Part shown: positions 33,133-42,013 of the stretch, one piece after another
Numbering within the stretch: position 1 is the first letter of the stretch
Layout of the letters: every line of letters starts with the position of its first letter
Source: Pyropia yezoensis
Taxonomy: Eukaryota; Rhodophyta; Bangiophyceae; Bangiales; Bangiaceae
Length of the DNA: 64,000 nucleotides
NCBI GenBank assembly: GCA_009829735.1
Contig: CM020620.1
Location: forward strand, 2,669,447 to 2,733,446
Direction of reading: 5' to 3'
Program-made: the position numbers and the translations under genes
The notes under the pieces: generated by a model
Told to the model about the DNA's origin: nothing
What the model saw: only the letters and a program-made list of their open reading frames with translations
Database searches by the model: none

Positions 33133-35168
33133 AGCTCGCAATAAAAGGGCTGTTCTCATTGAACCGCAAAGATCTCCAATAAGTCTTGTCGAATTGTGAT
33201 AGCGAGCATGCTTGAGATGGAGAAGGAAGGGGGGGGTCCATGAGAGTCAGGAGCCGGCGTGACCGGTCACTGTTCCAGGGAAGTAAAAGCACCGTACGTG
33301 AGCCGCGGCAGCAGGAACTGCGGCTGCGGCAGCGATTGTGGAAGTGGCGAGCTACAGAAGGCGGGACAGACAGACACCGCTGCTGCATCGCAAGCCGGTG
33401 GCACCCCAGCAGGGTGGGCCCACAAGGTATTGAACGGGTCGCTGTTGCGACAATCAGGGAAGCTGACTCTGCTGGCCGCCTCAGACCCCGGCCGGCTCGA
33501 AGTTCTCAGAAATATGACCTTCTAGCGGCAGCGCGTTGCCGCGGCAACTGGACTGCTCTGGTCGTCAGAGAGAGAGACCAGTCCAGATCAGCATGACTTG
33601 CAGCTGGCCCCATTCTGCATCAGCACTTGGTTGTAGGGGCGTGTGCTGTGCTACCTACTCGAGCGGTGGCGTTCGAAGGGGAGGAGGAACGGCGATTCAC
33701 GGTTCTCTTGGATGGGCGAAACCGCGAGACAGCGTCACGTGTTCAGTGAGAGAAAAATGCAGGTGGAGCTTTTGATCTGAGTGGGTGTGAGATGACAGCC
33801 CGCTACGGGATTCTCGAGATACGGTTGGGAGCACGTGGTGCGCCTTCAGTTCATTGGGCGCCTGTGATGAGAGAAGAATGCACGTGCTGTGCCTTGAGCT
33901 CATTGGGCAGGCCGGGTGAGAGAAGAATGCACGTGCCGGGCACAGAGCTGAATGGGCCGCTTGGGGTGAGAGAAGAATGCCTGTACCCACGTGATTTTCA
34001 TCACCCGGCAAAGCGCAACCCCCGCTACCGCCTCCGCCACTGCCTTGCCGGCCCCAGCCTGCCCCAGCCCGCCGCCGCCGACCCGGCCGTTGCGGCTGGC
34101 CACCGGCACGCTTGCCGCCGTCGCAGGCGTCCCGTCGCCGCCGAGCGTCCTCGCAGGGCCAGGGGCGTCCCGGGGACCCCAAGCCACCGGCAACGGCACG
34201 CCGCACTCCCGCTCTCTGCCGGGTACGCGGCGCAACTCCCCCTCGTCCCCGCGCTAGCAGGGCTCTGCGCGCTGCGTCACGGCGGCGAGCGTGGCCGTCC
34301 CGGTCGATGCCGATGGGGTCGTCGGATGCGGCGGTGCCACGCAGTGGCGGCAGCGGCGGCAGCAGCGCGAGCGGCTGCGTTAGCAGCGGCGGCACAAGCG
34401 GCGACGGCGGCGGCGGCGCGGAAGGCACACCGCTGCCGCGGGGTCCCCGCGCATCAGCTGTGGCGTGAGCGGCGACTTTGGGAGCAACGGGGCGCGCTCC
34501 TGCCGGCGGGAGTGGCCATCGTGGAGCCTTTCCGCATCGGGACGGCCGCCGCCGCAGCGACGCTATAGGGGCGGCTTATGTCGGACGTGCATGAGGGAGG
34601 GAGGGAACCCGCGGCGGTGGCCGTCACCCCCGCTGCCGTCGAAACCGCTAGCGGCGGTGGTGGCGGCTGCGGCACCGCCGCCAGCCTCGGCCGCTGCCCA
34701 CCGCCACTGGAAGGCGGCACAGACCTGGCCAACGCAGCCGCGGCGCTGGACACTTCCCGGTGGCGTGCAGGGGGGCGATTCCGTAATGACCGTCTGCGTG
34801 GCTAATGGGTCTGCGCGGCGGCGCCCGCAGGATGTGAAGGCGGCGGGGGGGCGGGGTTGAGGTCGAGCGCCTGCCGGTGGGCGGGACGTTTGTCCACCGT
34901 CCATGGCGACGGCGGTGGCGGCGGGGGTTTCGACTGCGGCGGCGGCGGTGGCGCAGATGACGGCGCGGGCGGCGGTTGGTAGGGGCATCGCCGGCGCGGC
35001 AACGGCCCTGATAGTGGCTGGTATAACGCCATGGGGGGCCGTCAACGGCGTAGGGGTAGGGCTGGAGGTGTGGCTGTGAACAGGAAGGAAAGGTCAGGGG
35101 GCCGCTGGGACGAAGGGGAGCGGGGAGGCCGAACCACGTAGCCAGACAGGCTCGGAGCGGAAGGCACT
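33133..35168. other. Region without a supportable gene
   Basis: Sequence of intermediate GC up to about 34000 is followed by GC-rich sequence with Ala/Arg-type chance frames on both strands. It contains a ~50-bp tandem repeat. The 3' boundary of the Crypton-like element should lie here, but no terminal repeat was recognised. Confidence 0.5.
33835..33985 (+). repeat. ~50-bp tandem repeat, 3 copies
   Basis: The box GAGAGAAGAATG recurs at 33869, 33918 and 33968, each preceded by a variant of a CTCATTGGGC-type segment. A more diverged box (GAGAGAAAAATGC) sits at 33748. Confidence 0.85.
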
Positions 35169-37325
35169 TTACTTGGTCTCCCAACCAACTAATCCCGTGT
35201 CGAGCAGCGCGTCCAGGTCAAGGGACTTGCTCCCGCGCTTCACAAAAGTAGAAGCGACAAGGTAAGCATGCATGCGCCAATGGAGGAAACGGGACTCGTT
35301 GGCAGCCCCAGCGTGGATGCCATCACCCCGAAAAATAAGAACAAACCCCGGAGGAATAGAAGGAATCAAAGGCTCTCCCAAAGCGCCAACCTTCCTCGCC
35401 AAACGAGGGCCCGGCCATATGGGCAGGGTGGTGCCCGGCATGAAAGAAACCAGAGCACCCAAGACTCTCGGGGAGTCCCCCACTCGCCTCCACGCTTTCA
35501 GATCGGTGTGCGCGAGCTGCTGGGCTGCTGCTCCAGCTAGAGAGCACAACAAGACATTAAAAACACTCTCGTACCTCATACTGAGATCGTTACCCAGGAC
35601 GCAACATAACTCGAGAATGGAAGCCGCGGCTGCACGGACGCCAGTCAGCAGCGCCGCCGCCCGCCCGGCTGCCCTTATAGCTGCAATTTCCACACGCGAA
35701 AAGCCCCGCTCGCAGAGCGGTAGCTGCCGCCGGCAGCTATCCCCCGCGCCGCGCAAACGCGCCACCTCCGCAGCGGGGGTTGCGTTGCCAATCACCTCCA
35801 TATCGGCAGCGCTCAGAGTGGCCACGTCTGCCACCAAGGCCCTCACCGTGCGCGCTGATAGCCCTCCAAACATATAAAAACCCGACCCGTCGGCGCCCAG
35901 CTCACGGTGCACACTGGTTGCAGCGCCCCCGAGCGCCCTGGCGTTGGTCGTGGGCCGGCCCAGAAGTGCCAACACCTTACGGGCGCTCTCCAAAGAAGAT
36001 AGCACCGCAAGGGAGTGGTGCTTGAAGCTGTCGTCGGTGGGGACGTCGGGGGGCAATGTGCGGCGGAGAGGTGGCAAACGCGCCAGAGCAATGCGCAACG
36101 CGCAGGCATTGGCGCCAAACCCAGCGAAGATGGACGCCGCCACATCCGGCAGGGGAGGGGCGGCGGCTGCCGCATCCGGGGTGAACGGGGGGGTCTTCGC
36201 TGCCAACGCGTCGAGGGAGGTCGGGGGGGGAGGCTCAATACCGGTGGCGGCGGCGACAGGAAACATCGCCACCGGCAGAGGAGGGGCGGCCGCGGCCACG
36301 TCCGGGGTGGGCGGGGGAGCCGTCGGCGCCAGCGCGTCGTAAAAGGTCGGGGGGGGAGGCTCAACGCCGTTGGGGGCGGTAACAACCGGCATCGCCACCG
36401 GCAGGGGCGTGGCGGCCGCGGCGGCGTGCGGGGTCGGCGGGGAAGCCGTCGTAGCTAGCGCATCGAGGGCGGTCGGAGGGGGGGGATCAACGACGGTGGC
36501 GGCGGCGACAGCCGCCATTGCCACCGGAAGGGGCGGGGCGGCGGCTGCCACGTCCGGGGTGGGCGGGGGAGCCGTCGCCGCCAGCGCAGCGAGGGTTGTC
36601 CGGGGGGGGGGCTCAACGTCGTTGGCGGCGGCGACAGCCGCCATCGCCGCCGGCAGGTAAGGGGACTCAACGCCGTTGGCGGCGGCGACAGCCGTCATCG
36701 CCATCGGCAGGGACGGGGCGGCGGCGGCCACATCCGGGGTAGGCGGGGAAGTCGTCGACGCCAGCGTATCGGAGATCGTCGGGGGGGGGGGCTCAAGGCC
36801 GGTGGCCGCGGCGACAGGCGCCATCGCCACCGGCACGGGCGGGGCGGCGGCGGCCACGTCCCGGGCGGGCGGGGGAGTCGTCGCCGCGAGCGCGTCGAGG
36901 GTGGTCCGGGGGGAGGGCTCAATGTCGTTGGCGGCGGAGACAGCCGCCATCGCCGCCGGCAGGTACGGGGGCTCAACGCCGTCGGCGGCGGCGACAGCCG
37001 ACATCGCCACCGGCAGGGAAGGGGCGGCAGCTGCAGCGCGTGAGGAAATGGGCGGGGCGGCGGCCGCCTCGGCCAGGGAAGAAGGGGGGCGGGGTTCATT
37101 GGGGCGGGGAGGGTGCGATGTTAGACTGGCGATGACCCGTTGTTTCTTATTCAACCATCTCCTCTGCGACTCCTTCTTGTTCCGCTTCCTTTCCTCGTCA
37201 GAGAGGGGGCGCTTCCGCCCAGGTGATCGGTTTGTGAGCAGGGATGGCAGGGGAGGCGCGCCCCCCGAAAAGGGAGCTACCGTCACCAAGATGGGGGCGC
37301 CCCTGCCAGCTGTCTCGCCCACCAA
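35169..37325 (-). CDS. Ala/Pro repeat protein with C-terminal 2OG-Fe(II) oxygenase-like domain
   Basis: Open frame of up to 718 codons. An N-terminal basic block (RKRPLSDEERKRNKKESQRR, residues 37-56) could be a nuclear signal or DNA-binding region. Residues about 90-395 are imperfect ~42-residue Ala/Pro repeats with the themes AAAAPPLPVAMA, AAATGLEPPPPT and ALAATTPPPTPD. The C-terminal ~250 residues are non-repetitive. They end with H606-T-D608, then a hydrophobic stretch, RGDGIHAGAA (distal His671) and SRFLHWRMHAYL (Arg about 679), the H-x-D...H...R order of 2-oxoglutarate/Fe(II) dioxygenases. The frame has no ATG before residue 108 (37004), and its first start-like codon is TTG at 37325. 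Since the basic block precedes that ATG, the true start is probably in an unrecognised upstream exon or was lost. Lying between two transposons and lacking a C/T leader, it may itself be element-borne. Confidence 0.6.
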   Translation of the reverse strand: MVGETAGRGAPILVTVAPFSGGAPPLPSLLTNRSPGRKRPLSDEERKRNKKESQRRWLNKKQRVIASLTSHPPRPNEPRPPSSLAEAAAAPPISSRAAAAAPSLPVAMSAVAAADGVEPPYLPAAMAAVSAANDIEPSPRTTLDALAATTPPPARDVAAAAPPVPVAMAPVAAATGLEPPPPTISDTLASTTSPPTPDVAAAAPSLPMAMTAVAAANGVESPYLPAAMAAVAAANDVEPPPRTTLAALAATAPPPTPDVAAAAPPLPVAMAAVAAATVVDPPPPTALDALATTASPPTPHAAAAATPLPVAMPVVTAPNGVEPPPPTFYDALAPTAPPPTPDVAAAAPPLPVAMFPVAAATGIEPPPPTSLDALAAKTPPFTPDAAAAAPPLPDVAASIFAGFGANACALRIALARLPPLRRTLPPDVPTDDSFKHHSLAVLSSLESARKVLALLGRPTTNARALGGAATSVHRELGADGSGFYMFGGLSARTVRALVADVATLSAADMEVIGNATPAAEVARLRGAGDSCRRQLPLCERGFSRVEIAAIRAAGRAAALLTGVRAAAASILELCCVLGNDLSMRYESVFNVLLCSLAGAAAQQLAHTDLKAWRRVGDSPRVLGALVSFMPGTTLPIWPGPRLARKVGALGEPLIPSIPPGFVLIFRGDGIHAGAANESRFLHWRMHAYLVASTFVKRGSKSLDLDALLDTGLVGWETK

Positions 37326-38181
37326 GCGGCGTCCGGACGCAACCCGCGAGGCGGAGGAAGCGGGGGGGGGCAGAGGTGGGAGGGGGCGTGAGGGACTCGG
37401 CGGTGCAGCCCCCTAAAAGTAGCCCGTGGCTGCTGGCGGCAGAGTGCAACAGTTGAGCGGTGCAGACGCCCACAGGGTCCAACCAGCAGCCCCCGATGAG
37501 CAGGGGAATGGTGAACCCCGAGTTGGGAGGGAGGGGGGGGGGGGCTGCGGGGCCTCTGCCCATGGGAAGCCCGTGGTAGCGCGCGGCGGGGGGAGAGCAC
37601 ACCGTGGCGTGGCCGGACATGAGGGCCCAGTCGCACCCAACGACGGGAAGGGAGGGGTGTGCGCCATGGTAGTCAGGAGGGGGGCGCCTGCGCCACCCGG
37701 CTCGGCTTCCCCTGTGGGTCTGGGCGGGGGCCCGGGCGCGGAAGGGGGGGAGGGAAGGGCCCAGGCGCGGCAGGGGGGGGGGGGGGGGGGAGGCAGCAAA
37801 TGGCCTGGGAGTGGCGGAGCGAGTGTGGTAAGGGGGAGTGGGCGTCTCTCGGGGAGGAGCCGCATCCCGCTGGGCCATCAACGGGGGGAAAGCGCAATCA
37901 CGCACAAGCGAGAGGGTGGTGGGTGTTGGCGGCGGTGGAGCGTGACTCTTGTTTTGGGGGGCGGCGGAGCGGCTGGGAGGTGGACTGGCCGCTCCGTTGC
38001 CATGCACACAAGAGAGGGTTGAAGAACAGTGCGCCTTGGCGCTCGCAGCAGCCCGTGTGGCATCCAGTGCACCGCGCCGGGCGCCGGGCTCAACAGCCAC
38101 TATCGGCGGTCCCGCACATACCCGATTGGCGCTCTGTCCTACCGAAAATGGCGCCCAAAATGACGTGGCGGGATGGAAAGG

Positions 38182-38268
38182 AGCGCAAGGAGTGTGGAGG
38201 CAGCTGGTCCAGCGCAAGGAGTGTGGAGGCAGCTGGCACAGCGCAAGGAGTGTGGAGGCAGCTGGCCC
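38182..38268 (+). repeat. 29-bp tandem repeat, 3 copies
   Basis: Units at 38182, 38211 and 38240 each start AGCGCAAGGAGTGTGGAGGC and differ only in the last bases. Confidence 0.92.
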
Positions 38269-39146
38269 ACCGTTGGCTGACTTGGGTGGCGCCAGTCGAC
38301 CGGAGGACTCCCACCGGGAGCCGCTCCCGTGCTTGTGCGGTTGGTGCACGCGCGCGCGTTGCGCCTCAGCCACGCGTGGTCTGACAGGGGGGCTAGTACG
38401 GCCGTGCACGGCCACCGTGGACGGCCGTGGCAGCTATTCACCGCCTCTGGCGACGCAGTAGCCGAGACGGCGTCGGAGCCCGCGGTGAGCCTGCTCTCAC
38501 ACACCCCGACACGCACGCCTGCAGCGATGGGTCGTGGGGGGGCCGTCGCCGCCGACGCCGCCGCCGTCGCCGCCCCAGCGGGTTTTCATGCCGCAGGCAG
38601 TGGTTCGGGCGGCCGAGCCGGAAGCTGAAGGTCGGGAGGCGGCGGCGGGGGCGGGCGGCGACGTTCATGGCCGCGAGATGGCGACGGGATCGGCGCCTGA
38701 CGGCGGGGCAGCAACGCTAGACTCAGCACCGGACGGCGGGGCGGCCGCTGCGCGAGGGCGACGCGGCAGCACTGCAGGTGCGGGCGGTGCGGTGGAGTTG
38801 GGGGAGGGGGGGATGACGATTTCGCTGTCGCGGCGCTGGATGAAGCGGATGTCGCGGCGGCGTGCGCGCTGAACCCTGTCGGAGGGGGTCGAGCGCACGC
38901 ATCCTTACCGGCAGGCGATGGGAGCGGCGGCGGCGTGCCCCCGCCTGGCTTGCCTTCGACGCGCGTGCCGTAAGCGGTGGCGGCGCTCTCCGCGGCGCAC
39001 TCCTTCCTCGGCCCCCTGTGGGGGGGGGGGGGGAAGTCGTGACAAGGGACTCCACGCGGGCCCGTTCCAGGTCTTGTGGCGGGCAGTTGCGGACAGTGGA
39101 CCCCTCTCGGCGATGACATTGACAGGTCGGGCTTGACATGGACAGG

Positions 39147-39151
39147 CATGG
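39147..39151 (+). repeat. Left target-site duplication CATGG
   Basis: The five bases immediately before the left LTR are identical to the five bases after the right LTR. A 5-bp duplication is typical of Ty3/gypsy integrases. Confidence 0.95.
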
Positions 39152-39620
39152 TGTGGCAAACACCACTTACACATACGGCATCCAAGTTGGGGCGGTGTAC
39201 AAGGGCTGCCTTCCGTGTCGGGGGAACCGGAAGAAGTGCAAGTCGCACACACTCTGTCCCTGTTGTGGGGCAAACCCCCCACTGACAAACAAGAGGATGG
39301 TGTGTGGTCCAACAGTTTCTTGGTCGGGACGGGGACGCAGGGCCAAGCCCCGCTGTCCCTCCCCTTATCCCCCCAGGGTCCCCTCAGAATCTCGCCACTC
39401 AGAATCTCCCACCCCAGCACCTGCCCACCGGGCCACACGAAAATTCAAGACGATAAATGCAGAAAACCCTCAAATCCAAGTTGGATTTACCACTAAGCTA
39501 ACTATCCCAAACTTAGGGAATACGGACCCAAATGCAGGGGGAGGAACGGATCAGGCTAGTGGCCTGCCGCCCCTTGCATGGCACGTGTTGCCCCCGTACC
39601 TGGGGGTCAATACTGCCACA
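39152..39620 (-). repeat. Left LTR (3' LTR in element orientation)
   Basis: 469 bp starting TGTGGCAAACACCAC and ending CTGCCACA on the plus strand. It contains the 17-nt palindrome at 39472-39488. Differences from the right LTR by eye are five scattered single substitutions and one adjacent pair. Confidence 0.96.
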
Positions 39621-39633
39621 CTCCCCTCTCCTC
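39621..39633 (-). promoter_or_regulatory. Polypurine tract
   Basis: On the minus strand it reads GAGGAGAGGGGAG directly beside the 3' LTR, as needed to prime plus-strand DNA synthesis in LTR elements. Confidence 0.85.
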
Positions 39634-40181
39634 AGTTCCGACCGACCCGGTCGGCCCTGTGAGGGGGTGCGTAAACGCACGTCTCAGCGTTGGGGGCGCG
39701 ACTTGCTGTCCCCCATTGAGTTCGTAACGCGGATGTGGAGGCGGTCACGTTGACCGCCCCTCTCCCCAAGCTTGCCCACTCGGCAGCTTGCTCTCCCCGG
39801 TTCTCACTTCACCATCACCACCACCCCCCCTTCACCTTCCACTGGGCCGCCCCACGCTGGGGAGGCCACCCGTCTACCCACGATCCGATTCCCCCTCAAC
39901 TCGAGGCGGTTCTCGTGCCGCTGTATCCAGGGCGTCTCTCCCCAACTTGGGGAGAGCCATGGCGACCCCGGGGGTGGAGACGGACTCTCTCGACGAACGT
40001 ATGGAGGACACCCCCTACGGTGCAGCGCCCGCCGGGACCTTCGGCCGGGGCTCCGCGATCGCTCCGGGGGATGGGACTCCCGCGTCACCCGGCTTTGAGT
40101 TGAAGGCGGGATCTCCCCCGGAGGCGGGACAAGTTGTCCCGCGTGAGGCCTTGGGGCGGTGGTTTTACCCCGCTTGGCCTC
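39634..40181. other. Element-internal noncoding segment between polypurine tract and opposite-strand ORF
   Basis: In element orientation this is 3' noncoding sequence; in the other orientation it is the 5' flank of the extra ORF. It contains a 21-nt perfect odd palindrome (39936-39956) and a 19-nt one (40124-40142). Confidence 0.6.
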
Positions 40182-40187
40182 TATAAG
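40182..40187 (+). promoter_or_regulatory. Candidate TATA box for the opposite-strand ORF
   Basis: TATAAG in the context GGCCTCTATAAGAGG lies 45-50 bases before the ATG at 40232. Initiation ~25-30 bases downstream would leave a short leader of about 20 bases. This is a motif match only. Confidence 0.5.
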
Positions 40188-40231
40188 AGGAGGGGTTGAC
40201 TGTTCTTCGCTGTGGCCGACTTGGCGCAGCG

Positions 40232-41902
40232 ATGGGTCGGGTATGGGACCGCCTACGGGAGAAGTATCCCCGTAGGGTCGGGCTCCGTGCCGGCTTCAGG
40301 ACGGACCAGTTTGCCTTCCTGGACGACGAGGAGGTCGAAGACGTACAGCGGGCCAAGGCCATGGTGGACCGCGGGGGAACTATCCCGGGTCCCGGCGACT
40401 TGCCGACCTTTACTTGGGACGCGGTGGCAACTCGCCCCCCGTACCTTCACGAGGCCGATCCGCAAACTCATCACTTTGATGAGCGGATGGAGAAGGACTT
40501 CCGGCGAGGTCCCTACTTGGTGACATCGGCTCAACTTGAGTTTCCTCAGCAGTCTGCTACCAGTAAGGAGCAGTGCCATCCGAAGAAGCCCGAGTGGTGG
40601 CCTCAAGTTGAGGTCCCCTACGGGTTCCCAGCGGTGCTGCCACGCTTGCTTGACCACTTCGGCTCCGTCATGTTGACGGCTGGCCCTGATCACCTGGTGT
40701 GGGCCATGTTGGCCACCCAGTGGCTCCTCGAGGTCATGTCGACCTGGGTGTCTTGTGTTCAGCGGCGGGGGATGCTCTGGCATCTCCCCCTCCGGCTTAT
40801 CCAAGGTTTGGAACAGCTCACCCCTCAGCTAGTTGCTGAGGGGTGCTCATCAGGACAACTCACTCTACTGGAGGAGATGCTCCGCCTCCACAAGTTCATC
40901 GAGTGGGAGAGCATCGAGCACAAGTTGCGCCGCCCCACTCGTGGGCCCAAGGACGATGGCGCACTTCGCCAGTTCGTATGGGTCGCTCGTGAGCTTTACG
41001 ACGGTCGTGTGGTCCTACAAGAGGGGTTGGGCATCGGGGACTACCCGTATGCCCCGGGGGTGGATCGCCACACTGCGCCACCCCCGGACAAGGCCATAGT
41101 TATGGCCGTGGCCTCACATGATGACCATATGACTCAACCCACTGCGGGGGCCCCAAGTCGGGGTCGCAGTTACACCCGGGTCCCGCCACCTCGGCGTGCC
41201 CCTCCGCTTCCTCCTGTCCCCTACCAGCCGCACGGGGACATCCCGATTAGCGTGGCCGTTGAGTCGTCCACCCCGGTGTCCCCCAACTTGGGGGCCACCC
41301 TCCTGACGGTATACCCCAAGTTGGTGTTACCGCCGACGCCTCTAACCTCAGAGATGATGATCACCACGTTGGTGCGCACCATTTCCTGGTTGGCCGCGTC
41401 GACCGCAACCCTTCGAACTTCCGAGACTCCTCAACTTGAGGAGCGCGTTCGTACTGCAGTGGCGACCGCGAGTTGCGAGTCGGTGGCGGAGTTTATGACG
41501 GCCGAGTTGGCTCGCATTGGGGCTATTATGCCCCATCCAGCCCCACTTGGGCGTGGCAAACGTCGTGCGAGCCGGGCATACTCGCCTCCTCGCCGTCGTC
41601 GCCGACGCTCGAGGCGCTCTCCCTCCGTGTCGGAAGACGAGCTGTCTTACTCCGTCTCGGAGTCCTCGACTCCGTCAAAGTCGGAGTCGGTCCGGCGTCT
41701 GCGTCGCCAACTTGCGCGCGAGACTAAGCAGAAGAGCAGCCGCGGTCGTCTCCACTTGCGCGACCGTGAGGGGCGCGACGGGTCCAACTTGGAGCCGCCG
41801 GCCCCCCCGACTGGTGGGGAGCGTTATCGCCGGGGGTCTCGCCGCTCGCCTCCACGTGAGGGCGAGGGCCGTGGGGTTGGAGAGTCTAGCATGCATGCCT
41901 AG
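40232..41902 (+). CDS. Accessory ORF of the retrotransposon, opposite strand to gag-pol; unknown function
   Basis: 556 uninterrupted codons starting MGRVWDRLREKYPRRVGLRA. I do not recognise a family. Residues about 1-140 are mixed and charged, with acidic LDDEEVEDVQ. About 140-280 is rich in Leu/Trp/Met and probably helical (LVWAMLATQWLLEVMSTWVS, LTLLEEMLRLHKFIEWESIE). About 290-390 is Pro-rich. The C-terminal ~110 residues are strongly Arg/Ser-rich (SPPRRRRRRSRRSPSVSEDE), as in RNA-binding SR tails. No signal peptide or clear membrane anchor is seen, so an envelope-like role is not supported. It sits between the polypurine tract and the end of pol, 111 bases from the pol stop. It remains fully open although gag and pol in the same copy are broken. 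Confidence 0.7.
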   Translation: MGRVWDRLREKYPRRVGLRAGFRTDQFAFLDDEEVEDVQRAKAMVDRGGTIPGPGDLPTFTWDAVATRPPYLHEADPQTHHFDERMEKDFRRGPYLVTSAQLEFPQQSATSKEQCHPKKPEWWPQVEVPYGFPAVLPRLLDHFGSVMLTAGPDHLVWAMLATQWLLEVMSTWVSCVQRRGMLWHLPLRLIQGLEQLTPQLVAEGCSSGQLTLLEEMLRLHKFIEWESIEHKLRRPTRGPKDDGALRQFVWVARELYDGRVVLQEGLGIGDYPYAPGVDRHTAPPPDKAIVMAVASHDDHMTQPTAGAPSRGRSYTRVPPPRRAPPLPPVPYQPHGDIPISVAVESSTPVSPNLGATLLTVYPKLVLPPTPLTSEMMITTLVRTISWLAASTATLRTSETPQLEERVRTAVATASCESVAEFMTAELARIGAIMPHPAPLGRGKRRASRAYSPPRRRRRRSRRSPSVSEDELSYSVSESSTPSKSESVRRLRRQLARETKQKSSRGRLHLRDREGRDGSNLEPPAPPTGGERYRRGSRRSPPREGEGRGVGESSMHA

Positions 41903-42013
41903 TTGGCAGCTGCCTTTGTTGTGAGAGTGTGAGGGTTTGGGCTGTAGTTAAAAGCCACTCTGCGTACCACTTCGACTTGAAGCACTCTCTTGGCACTGTT
42001 GTTCGGCCTTCCC

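Larger units (their letters stand above)
37326..39151. other. Region without a supportable gene, left flank of the retrotransposon
   Basis: GC-rich sequence with a long minus-strand open frame (37198-38415) of Pro/Ser/Ala composition that lacks any domain. A plus-strand frame at 38527-38872 starts MGRGGAVAADAAAVAAPAGF and is equally uninformative. It includes a 29-bp tandem repeat and, at 39147-39151, the left target-site copy. Confidence 0.5.

Noticed and set aside
37198..38415. 405-codon minus-strand frame upstream of the repeat-oxygenase gene
   Set aside because: Low-complexity composition, runs through a 29-bp tandem repeat and has no domain. It could hide a first exon but gives no evidence of it.
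40232..41902. Antisense retrotransposon ORF as an envelope gene
   Set aside because: No signal peptide, fusion-peptide-like segment or C-terminal membrane anchor is visible, and the C-terminus is Arg/Ser-rich.
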